Shown one piece after another: positions 1-5,589 of a DNA stretch of 11,539 bases. The notes beneath the pieces are model-generated. The model did no database searches and was not told where the DNA came from. It saw nothing but the letters and a program-made list of their open reading frames with translations. The translations under genes and the position numbers were made by a program. Source of the stretch: JBDTMT01 sp033764095 (GTDB lineage Bacteria; Desulfobacterota; Binatia; HRBIN30; CADEER01); assembly GCA_033764095.1 (NCBI GenBank), contig JANRJF010000404.1, positions 1-11,539 on the forward strand. Direction: 5' to 3'. The stretch's first letter is position 1. Each line of letters opens with the position of its first letter.

Positions 1-891
1 GCCAAGGCCAACGTGAAGCGCGCCCGCGCGAGCGTGCTCAAGGCCGCCGTCGAGGGCCGCCTGGTGCCCACCGAGGCCGCGCTCGCCCGCGCCGAGGGCC
101 GCGACTACGAGCCCGCCTCGACGCTGCTCGCGCGCATCCTCACCGAGCGCAAAGCCGCCTGGTCCGCCAGCGGCGCCCGCGGCAAGTACAAGGAGCCGGT
201 TGCGCCTGACGGAGACCGACCCCCTCTTCTGCCGGAGGGGTGGACGTCATGCTCCCTCGACGGCCTCGCGACCAAAATCACGAGCGGGTCCCGCGATTGG
301 TCTCCGCACTATGGTCGAGGGAAGGGGGTCTTCTTACTCGCGCAGAATGTCAGGCGCCGCCGTCTGGACCTCTCGATGTGTCAGATGGTCGACCCTCCCG
401 AGGATGATCCCGCCTGCGTTCGCAGCCTGGTTCAGCGAGGGGACTTGCTGGTTACTATTGTCGGGGCCAATACGGGCGAAGCTTGTCGCGTACCAGTCGA
501 CCTCGACCGACATTACGTCTGCCAGAGCGTGGCGCTCATCCGGCCGGCAGAAACCGCGGTGTCGGGGTTCGTCGAGCTTTGGCTCAGTAGCGACCCATTG
601 CTCCGGATCTGGGACCAGTACATCTACGGTCAGGGACGACCTCATCTTAGTTTTGATGACCTTCGTCGTTCACCGGTTTGGTTGCCACCCCTCGCCGAGC
701 AGCACCGCATCGTCGCGGAGGTCGACCGCCGGCTGTCGGTGCTCGACGCGCTCGATGCGGCGCTCGATACCAACCTGGCGCGCTGTGCGCGGCTGCGGCA
801 GGCGGTGCTGAAGCGCGCCTTCGAGGGCAGGCTGGTCCCGAGCGACGGCAGCGGGGATTCGGAGCCGGCGCGCAATCAAGCCGCCAACTGA
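1..891 (+). CDS. hsdS: Type I restriction-modification specificity subunit HsdS (5'-truncated by window edge)
   Basis: HsdS sets the DNA target of a type I restriction-modification enzyme and bridges two HsdM subunits. The frame is open from base 1, so the gene starts outside the window; 296 residues remain. Residues 5-23 (KRARASVLKAAVEGRLVP) form the end of the central conserved helix, and residues 264-280 (ARLRQAVLKRAFEGRLVP) repeat it at the C terminus. This duplicated helix is characteristic of HsdS. Between them lies the second target-recognition domain, about residues 76-229, opening with LLPEGW and closing with the typical LPPLAEQHRIVAEVDRRL boundary. The first recognition domain is off-window. 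The recognition-domain DNA (about 226-690) uses more A/T-ending codons than its flanks, as expected if such domains are exchanged by recombination. HsdM lies about 1.9 kb downstream on the same strand, beyond four small genes, which is an unusual order. The family call is certain; the target sequence cannot be read. Confidence 0.93.
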   Translation, partial: AKANVKRARASVLKAAVEGRLVPTEAALARAEGRDYEPASTLLARILTERKAAWSASGARGKYKEPVAPDGDRPPLLPEGWTSCSLDGLATKITSGSRDWSPHYGRGKGVFLLAQNVRRRRLDLSMCQMVDPPEDDPACVRSLVQRGDLLVTIVGANTGEACRVPVDLDRHYVCQSVALIRPAETAVSGFVELWLSSDPLLRIWDQYIYGQGRPHLSFDDLRRSPVWLPPLAEQHRIVAEVDRRLSVLDALDAALDTNLARCARLRQAVLKRAFEGRLVPSDGSGDSEPARNQAAN

Positions 892-919
892 TTCGCTTCA
901 AAACCTTTCCCCGTGCACT

Positions 920-943
920 GTTCTCGGTTTGCAAACAGAGAAC
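920..943. promoter_or_regulatory. Operator-like palindrome, copy 1
   Basis: The two 12-nt arms are GTTCTCGGTTTG and CAAACAGAGAAC. They pair at 11 of 12 positions with no spacer, giving a nearly perfect 24-bp dyad. A second copy lies 85 bp downstream (start to start) and matches at 21 of 24 positions. Both are preceded by CT. The site sits in the gap between hsdS and the winged-helix gene, which suggests autoregulation by that protein. The binding protein is inferred. Confidence 0.75.
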
Positions 944-1004
944 GGCCTCACAAGCATCCGATTCATAATCGCTTATTAAGCACAGTCCAATAGTTGGCTT
1001 GCCT

Positions 1005-1028
1005 GTTCTCGGTTCGCAAACTAAGAAC
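1005..1028. promoter_or_regulatory. Operator-like palindrome, copy 2
   Basis: This is the second copy of the 24-bp dyad, with arms GTTCTCGGTTCG and CAAACTAAGAAC pairing at 9 of 12 positions. It ends 7 bp before the chosen ATG (1036) of the winged-helix gene, so a bound protein could block transcription or the start of translation. The 85-bp spacing from copy 1 is close to eight helical turns, so dimers on both sites would face the same side. The DNA between the copies has an AT-rich patch (about 960-980, including CATAAT at 964-969), but no convincing -35 box at the right distance. Confidence 0.72.
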
Positions 1029-1035
1029 ATGGGGC

Positions 1036-1596
1036 ATGTTGGCGAGCCGGAAGAAGCCGCCGAGCAGGGCGGGGCAGCGGCAGTGGGTGTTGAAGCCGCA
1101 GGACTTCGCCGTCGCCTTGAAGCTGGTTGGGCTGGGCGAGGCGCGGTTCACCTACGCCGAACTGGCGGCGGCGATGCACCTGTCGAAATTCGAGGCGCAC
1201 AGCGCGGTGCGGCGGCTGATCGCGGCGCGGCTGGCGATTGGCGAGGACGGGGCGGTGCGCATCGCGGCGCCGGCGCTGGCGGCGTTCGCGGTCTCCGGTG
1301 CGCCGTATGCGTATCCGCCGCTGCGCGGCGGCGTGACCATCGGCTTTCCGACCGCCTATGCCGTGCCGCCGCTCAGCCTGCAGGTGGTGTCCGCCGACCA
1401 GAGCCCGCCGGTGTGGCCGCATCCGCAGGGCCCCGTGCGCGGCCTGGCGCTGGCGCCGCTCTACGCGTCGCTGCCGCTGGCGGCGGCGGCGGACGCCGAC
1501 CTCTACGCCCTGCTGGCGCTGTTCGACGCGTTGCGCATCGGTCGGGCGCGCGAGCGCGAGCTGGCGACTCAGATGCTGCGCGAGCGCATCGGATGA
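1036..1596 (+). CDS. Winged-helix DNA-binding protein, putative antitoxin/autorepressor
   Basis: A 186-residue protein. A winged helix-turn-helix occupies about residues 20-80 (FTYAELAAAMHLSKFEAHSAVRRL at 38-61 holds the two helices). A separate C-terminal domain contains YAYPPLRGG (91-99), GFPTAYAVPPL (103-113) and an acidic/arginine-rich helical end. I recall this layout in a group of uncharacterised winged-helix proteins encoded directly before nucleotidyltransferases; that is recollection, not a search. The ATG at 1036 was chosen because the longer TTG start (994) would run through the second palindrome. A GTG at 1087 is another possibility. No strong Shine-Dalgarno is visible. The stop overlaps the next start by 4 bp (ATGA at 1593-1596), indicating translational coupling. 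By analogy with AbiEi it may repress its operon and neutralise the downstream enzyme. The DNA-binding call is good; the antitoxin role is inferred. Confidence 0.8.
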   Translation: MLASRKKPPSRAGQRQWVLKPQDFAVALKLVGLGEARFTYAELAAAMHLSKFEAHSAVRRLIAARLAIGEDGAVRIAAPALAAFAVSGAPYAYPPLRGGVTIGFPTAYAVPPLSLQVVSADQSPPVWPHPQGPVRGLALAPLYASLPLAAAADADLYALLALFDALRIGRARERELATQMLRERIG

Positions 1597-2288
1597 AGGC
1601 GGCCAGTGCGGCGAACCGCGCCATCCTGGTCGCCGTGGCGCGGGCACTGGACGGCATCGATCCGCGGCTGACCTTCGTCGGCGGCTGCGCGACCGGCCTG
1701 CTGGTCACCTCGGCGCAGGCGCAGGACATTCGTCCGACGCGCGACGTCGATGTCGTCGCCGCGATCACCTCGCTGGCGGACTATCACCGGCTCGAGCAGA
1801 CCCTGCGCGATATCGGCTTCGTTCACGATCGCGACGGCCCAACCTGTCGCTGGGCCTGGCGCGACATCACGGTGGACGTCATGCCGTCGACCGCCGTGCT
1901 CGGCTTCACCAACCGCTGGTTCCCGCTCGCGTTGGAGACGGCGTGCGAGGTGTCGCTGGCCGCCGATTGCACGATCCGGCTGATCGCCGCGCCGGTGTTC
2001 GTCGCTACCAAGTTGGAGGCGTTTCGCGACCGCGGCGCGGACGACTATACCGCGAGCGCCGACCTGGAGGACGTCGTCACGGTGGTCGACGGTCGCGCCG
2101 AGCTGCTCGACGAGGCAGCCGCATTCCCCGACGAGTTGCGCCAGTATCTCGCGGCGGAGTGCGCGCGACTGCTGGCGTTGCGGAGCTTCCGCGATTCGAT
2201 CGCCGCGCACCTCAGCGGCGACCCGGCCAGCCAGGCGCGCGCGGCCATGGTGCTCGAACGCTTCAACCAACTGTCGCAGTTGCGCTGA
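1593..2288 (+). CDS. Nucleotidyltransferase-fold protein, AbiEii/AbiGii-like putative toxin
   Basis: A 231-residue protein of the DNA polymerase beta/MNT nucleotidyltransferase superfamily. It shows the glycine pair of the nucleotide-binding loop (FVGGCATG, 28-35), the paired catalytic aspartates in RPTRDVDVV (D51, D53), a likely third acidic residue in ITVDVMP (D95), and the downstream ATKLEAFRDRGADDY segment (138-152) followed by DLEDVVTVVDGR (157-168). That succession is typical of AbiEii-type and related enzymes. Some members of this superfamily act as toxins by adding nucleotides to tRNA 3' ends, but the substrate here cannot be read. All expected catalytic residues are present, so it appears active. 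It overlaps the winged-helix gene by 4 bp, a layout common for antitoxin-toxin pairs. A non-toxin nucleotidyltransferase role cannot be excluded. Confidence 0.82.
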   Translation: MKAASAANRAILVAVARALDGIDPRLTFVGGCATGLLVTSAQAQDIRPTRDVDVVAAITSLADYHRLEQTLRDIGFVHDRDGPTCRWAWRDITVDVMPSTAVLGFTNRWFPLALETACEVSLAADCTIRLIAAPVFVATKLEAFRDRGADDYTASADLEDVVTVVDGRAELLDEAAAFPDELRQYLAAECARLLALRSFRDSIAAHLSGDPASQARAAMVLERFNQLSQLR

Positions 2289-2340
2289 CCGGGGAGCGCG
2301 GCAACCTGCTGCCTGCGCTGTTGACCACGCGGCGGCGGCA

Positions 2341-2360
2341 AGTGCATGGTCAGTGCATGG
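2341..2360 (+). repeat. Direct repeat AGTGCATGG overlapping the vapB start
   Basis: AGTGCATGG occurs at 2341-2349 and again at 2352-2360, 11 bp apart. The second copy contains the vapB ATG. TTGACC at 2321-2326 could serve as a -35 element, but no good -10 box follows. The one-turn spacing and the position at the start codon make it a candidate VapB(C) operator; this is weakly supported. Confidence 0.4.
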
Positions 2361-2590
2361 CGGTGAAGACGATCACCATCGACCTCGAAGCCTACGAGAT
2401 TCTCTCGCGCTGCAAGCGACCGGGGGAATCCTTCTCGCAGACGATCAAGCAACGCCTCGGTCGCTCGCTGACCGGCGCCGACATGCTCGCGCTCGTCCGC
2501 CGTACCCGCCTCTCCGAGCCGCCGCTCGACGCCATCGACGCGCAGGTGACGGCGCGCCGACACAGCCGTCCACGACGCGTCCGGTGGTGA
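2357..2590 (+). CDS. vapB: VapB-family antitoxin
   Basis: A 77-residue protein. Its N terminus, KTITIDLEAYEILSRCKR followed by PGESFSQTIKQRL, matches the VapB antitoxin family (PF02697 type), which pairs with PIN-domain VapC ribonucleases. The Arg/Trp-rich C-terminal tail (RRHSRPRRVRW) fits the part that binds the toxin. The ATG at 2357 gives the usual family length. The stop overlaps the GTG start region of the next frame (2584-2590), the normal vapB-vapC coupling. The partner toxin is internally deleted, so this is probably an orphan antitoxin. It is encoded in the same direction as hsdM, whose ATG lies 163 bp downstream of its stop, so it may be co-transcribed with it. Confidence 0.83.
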   Translation: MAVKTITIDLEAYEILSRCKRPGESFSQTIKQRLGRSLTGADMLALVRRTRLSEPPLDAIDAQVTARRHSRPRRVRW

Positions 2591-2742
2591 TTCACGCGGA
2601 CACGTCGTTCCTCGTCGACCTGCTGCGCGAGAGCCGGCGCGCCTCGGCGGGTCCCGCGACGACCTTGCTGGCGGCGCTCGCCAGCGTCGAGATCCGCAAG
2701 CATTTCGAGCGCGTACCCGGCCTGACCGTGCGGACCTACTAG
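2584..2742 (+). pseudogene. vapC: VapC PIN-domain toxin remnant with a large internal in-frame deletion
   Basis: Starting at GTG (2584 or 2587) the frame reads VIHADTSFLVDLLRES, the first strand of a PIN domain with its first metal-binding Asp, then GPATTLLAAL. After about 35 residues it passes straight into RKHFERVPGLTVRTY, which is the usual extreme C terminus of this VapC group. Only about 52 residues remain, against roughly 130-140 in intact members. The missing middle should carry the Glu of the second motif and the later Asp residues (the part usually resembling PLDALIAA). The frame is preserved, which points to a clean deletion of about 85 codons. No nuclease activity is expected. The stop lies 11 bp before hsdM. 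The exact deletion joint is inferred, somewhere near 2685-2700. Confidence 0.8.
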
Positions 2743-2753
2743 TCGAGCTCCGC

Positions 2754-4319
2754 ATGAGCGCCGACGCCAGCCGCATCGTCAACAAGCTGTGGTCGTACTG
2801 CAACGTGCTGCGCGACGACGGGCTGTCGTACGGCGATTACCTGGAGCAGCTCACCTATCTGCTCTTCCTCAAGATGGCCGACGAGCAGACGCGGCCGCCG
2901 TGGCGACGGCCGTCGCCGGTGCCCGAGGGCTACGACTGGCCGAGCCTGACGGCGCGCGACGGCGCCGAGCTGGAGCACCACTACCGCATGCTGCTGGAGC
3001 ACCTCGGCCGGCAGCACGGACTGCTCGGCCTGGTCTTCCGCAAGTCGCAGAACAAGATCCAGGACCCGGCCAAGCTGAAGCGGCTGGTCAGCGACCTGAT
3101 CGACCGCGAGCAGTGGGTGATGCTCGGCGCCGACATCAAGGGCGACGCCTACGAGGGCCTGCTGGAGAAGAACGCGCAGGACACCAAGTCGGGCGCCGGC
3201 CAGTACTTCACGCCGCGCGCGCTGATCGACGCCATTGTCGCCTGCGTCGCGCCGCGTCCCGGCGAGGCGATCGTCGACCCGGCCTGCGGCACCGGCGGCT
3301 TCCTGCTCGCCGCGCACACCTGGCTGACGCGCGACGGCAGCGCGCTGACCCAGGAGCAGCGCGAGCATCTCCGTCTCGATGCGCTGCGCGGTGTCGAGAT
3401 CGTGCAGGGGGTGACGCGGCTGTGCGCCATGAACCTGCTGCTGCACAACGTCGGCCCGACGGCGCAGGAGCTCGACGCCATCCGCGCCGAGAAGATCGCC
3501 GCCGGCACGGCGCCCGAGCAGGCCGACGCCGAGATCGAGGCGGCGCTGCCGGTGCGCACCGACGACGCGCTGCGCCAGCTCGGCGGCGAGCGCTTCGACG
3601 TCGTGCTCACCAACCCGCCGTTCGGGCGCAAGTCGAGCATCCTGGTGGTCGCCGACGACGGCGACACCGAGCGCGAGAGCATCACCTACGAGCGCGAGGA
3701 CTTCTGGGCGACGACCACCAACAAACAGCTCAACTTCGTGCAGCACGTGAAGTCGCTGCTGCAGATCCACGGCCGCGCCGCGGTGGTGGTGCCGGACAAC
3801 GTGCTGTTCGAGGGCGGCGCCGGCGAGACGGTGCGCCGCAAGCTGCTCGCCGAGTGCGACGTGCACACGCTGCTCCGCCTGCCGACCGGCATCTTCTACG
3901 CCCAGGGCGTCAAGGCCAACGTGCTGTTCTTCGACCGCAAGCCGGCCAGCCCCGATGCGTGGACGCGCAAACTGTGGGTCTACGACCTGCGCACCAACCA
4001 GCACTTCACCCTGAAGACCAACCCGCTGCGCCGCGCCGACCTGGACGAGTTCGTCGGGCTGTACAAGCCCGGCGCGCATGCCGACCGCACCGCGACCTGG
4101 AGCGAGGCGACGCCCGACGGCCGCTGGCGCTCGTACGACTACGAGGAGCTGGTCAACCGCGACAAGTGCAGCCTCGACCTCTTCTGGCTCAAGGACGAAA
4201 GCCTGCTCGACGCGGAGAACCTGCCCGAGCCCGACGACCTGGCGCGCGAGATCGCCGAGGACCTGCGCAGCGCGCTGGAACAGATCGAGGAGATTCTCGG
4301 GGACCTGGAGACGAGCTGA
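2754..4319 (+). CDS. hsdM: Type I restriction-modification DNA methyltransferase subunit HsdM
   Basis: HsdM transfers a methyl group from S-adenosylmethionine to adenine N6 in the sequence chosen by HsdS. The 521-residue protein is full length. The N-terminal helical HsdM domain starts at about residue 8 (IVNKLWSYCNVLRDDGLSYGDYLEQLTYLLFLKMADE). A conserved GQYFTPRALIDAI segment (149-161) leads into the SAM-binding motif DPACGTGGF (175-183). The catalytic motif NPPFG is at 287-291, and a variable tail ends in a coiled helix (about 480-521). The ATG at 2754 directly begins the conserved N-terminal helix and is preceded by a weak GAGC. All motifs are intact, so the methyltransferase should work if HsdS is complete. 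No hsdR follows: after the stop comes a repeat-bearing gap and a gene on the other strand. Confidence 0.96.
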   Translation: MSADASRIVNKLWSYCNVLRDDGLSYGDYLEQLTYLLFLKMADEQTRPPWRRPSPVPEGYDWPSLTARDGAELEHHYRMLLEHLGRQHGLLGLVFRKSQNKIQDPAKLKRLVSDLIDREQWVMLGADIKGDAYEGLLEKNAQDTKSGAGQYFTPRALIDAIVACVAPRPGEAIVDPACGTGGFLLAAHTWLTRDGSALTQEQREHLRLDALRGVEIVQGVTRLCAMNLLLHNVGPTAQELDAIRAEKIAAGTAPEQADAEIEAALPVRTDDALRQLGGERFDVVLTNPPFGRKSSILVVADDGDTERESITYEREDFWATTTNKQLNFVQHVKSLLQIHGRAAVVVPDNVLFEGGAGETVRRKLLAECDVHTLLRLPTGIFYAQGVKANVLFFDRKPASPDAWTRKLWVYDLRTNQHFTLKTNPLRRADLDEFVGLYKPGAHADRTATWSEATPDGRWRSYDYEELVNRDKCSLDLFWLKDESLLDAENLPEPDDLAREIAEDLRSALEQIEEILGDLETS

Positions 4320-4382
4320 GGCGGCCCGATGCGCGGAGTCGCGTCGAATGCAGCGCTTCGGCTCGCCGCGTTGGACTCAGGC

Positions 4383-4496
4383 CACGGATTACACGGATGG
4401 CCACGGAAAGAAGAGAAAAGAAAAAAGAGAAAAGAGATCAAACTGAGTCGATCGCCGTATCCGTGTAATCCTCAAATGCAATCCGTGTAATCCGTG
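4383..4496. repeat. Perfect 16-bp inverted repeat flanking a polypurine tract, convergent gap
   Basis: CACGGATTACACGGAT (4383-4398) is repeated exactly in reverse complement at 4481-4496. Each arm is itself a period-9 doublet of CACGGAT. A further partial copy of the right arm (ATCCGTGTAATC) occurs at 4459-4470. Between the arms lies a 33-nt G/A-only run (4405-4437). The element sits between the convergent hsdM and SDR genes. The long loop makes a simple intrinsic terminator unlikely. Nothing else is recognisable in the 4320-4509 gap. Confidence 0.85.
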
Positions 4497-4509
4497 CCCC
4501 GCGATCGCT

Positions 4510-5343
4510 CTAGGCCGGGCGCCGCCGCGGGACCTGCTGTTTGATCGGCACAACCTCGGGCATCTTCAGGCCGCGGCGCTGCCAGTTGGCGCCGTCGATG
4601 ACGAAGCTGTGGCCGCTGACATAGACGGCGAACGGCGAGCACAGGTAGGTGGCGGCCCAGCCGAGCTCGTGCGGTTGGCCGACGCGGCCGGCGGGGATGG
4701 TCCTGCCGGCTTCGCTGTAGCCTTCCGGCCGGTTGGCGCGCATGTGCGCCGACATGTCGTCGTGCGGGAACATGCCGGGGCACAGGCAGTTGACGCGGAT
4801 GCCGTGCTCGCCCCACTCGACCGCCAGCGTCATGGTCAGGTTGACCACGCCGGCCTTCGCCGCGGCGGAGTGCGCCGCGCCGGGTCCGCCGGTCCAGGCG
4901 TAGGTGGCGCCGATGTTGAGGATCGCGCCGGGCCGCCCGGCGGCGATGCGGCGCGCGGCAAACTCGTGCGAGCAGTTGAAGGTGCCGTTGAGCACGATGT
5001 CGGTGACCGAGCGCCAGCCGTTCGGGCTGAGGTCCTCGGCGGCGATCGGAAAGTTGCCGGCGGCGTTGTTGATCAGGACGCCCACCGCCCCGAGCTGCTG
5101 CTCGACCGCGTCGAACGCCGCCGCGATCGACTCCGGCTGCCGCACGTCCATCGCCACGCCGACGGCCTGCGCGCCGACGGACTGCACCGCCTCGACGCCG
5201 CGCGCACGGTGCGCCTCGTCGCGGCTGACGATCGCCACCGCCGCGCCGAGCCGGCCGAACTCGACCGCCATCGCCTTGCCCAGCCCGGTGCCGCCGCCGG
5301 TGATCATCACCACCTCGCCGGCGTAGGTGCCGGCCGGCAGCAT
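4510..5343 (-). CDS. SDR oxidoreductase, 2,4-dienoyl-CoA reductase-like
   Basis: A short-chain dehydrogenase of 277 residues from the ATG at 5343. It has the Rossmann glycine motif TGGGTGLG (15-22), an Arg after strand 2 (SR, 40-41) that favours NADPH, and NNAAGNF (92-98). It lacks the classical YxxxK: Ser159 takes the Tyr place four residues before Lys163. Instead Tyr148 lies 15 residues before the lysine, and Asn97, Tyr148, Ser159 and Lys163 match the spacing of the active-site set I recall for mitochondrial 2,4-dienoyl-CoA reductase. This supports NADPH-dependent reduction of 2,4-dienoyl-CoA esters during oxidation of unsaturated fatty acids. An ATG at 5379 or a TTG at 5415 would lengthen the N terminus; 5343 was chosen because MLPAGTYAGEVVMITGGG starts close to the fold. 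It diverges from the enoyl-CoA hydratase gene, which fits an acyl-CoA role. Another enoyl- or ketoacyl-CoA SDR specificity is possible. Confidence 0.85.
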   Translation of the reverse strand: MLPAGTYAGEVVMITGGGTGLGKAMAVEFGRLGAAVAIVSRDEAHRARGVEAVQSVGAQAVGVAMDVRQPESIAAAFDAVEQQLGAVGVLINNAAGNFPIAAEDLSPNGWRSVTDIVLNGTFNCSHEFAARRIAAGRPGAILNIGATYAWTGGPGAAHSAAAKAGVVNLTMTLAVEWGEHGIRVNCLCPGMFPHDDMSAHMRANRPEGYSEAGRTIPAGRVGQPHELGWAATYLCSPFAVYVSGHSFVIDGANWQRRGLKMPEVVPIKQQVPRRRPA

Positions 5344-5442
5344 CGCGGTGCCGAGCGCGGGAGGATCGGGAACGCCCATTGCGGCACGCTGGCATTGCGC
5401 AGCCGCTGCGGTCAACGCGCGGAAGAAGGCTGTCAGGAGAAG

Positions 5443-5572
5443 AAGGCTGTTAGGCTGTTAGGCTGTTGGCTGTTAGGGGAGGAAAAAAACTTTGACCCCG
5501 TTACGGGAAGCAGTGGGGATCGACTTCTTTTCCACCCCTAACAGCGTAACAGCCTAGCAGCCTAACAGCCTT
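5443..5572. repeat. 130-bp imperfect palindrome built from TAACAGCC units
   Basis: The left arm (5443-5479) is four tandem units of AGGCTGTT, period 7-8. The right arm (5535-5572) is its inverted counterpart made of TAACAGCC/TAGCAGCC units; the arms differ by about one inserted base and two substitutions over 37 positions. Complementarity continues inward (AGGGGAGGAAAA against TTTTCCACCCC, then GACCCC against GGGGATC), so nearly the whole stretch could fold as one long hairpin or cruciform. It fills the divergent gap between the SDR and enoyl-CoA hydratase genes, so promoters for both must lie in or beside it. No clear sigma-70 boxes are visible. Confidence 0.85.
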
Positions 5573-5589
5573 CCTCTCCGAGGGTTCAC

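Noticed and set aside
994..1035. Upstream TTG start for the winged-helix gene
   Set aside because: It would encode the second 24-bp palindrome as protein; the ATG at 1036 leaves both operator copies non-coding.
2584..2742. Intact small toxin gene
   Set aside because: The open frame is real, but the core catalytic residues of the PIN domain are missing, so it is called a remnant.
2739..4079. 446-residue open frame on the minus strand opposite hsdM
   Set aside because: It mirrors the strongly supported HsdM frame, has low-complexity Val/Ala/Arg/Gln-rich content and shows no motif. It is a by-product of high GC codon use.
5344..5415. Longer N terminus of the SDR (TTG at 5415 or ATG at 5379)
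   Set aside because: The extra residues do not resemble the family and no ribosome binding site supports them. The ATG at 5379 remains possible.
5443..5572. CRISPR array
   Set aside because: The units are only 7-8 bp, contiguous with no spacers, and mirrored rather than directly repeated at spacer intervals; no cas gene is present.
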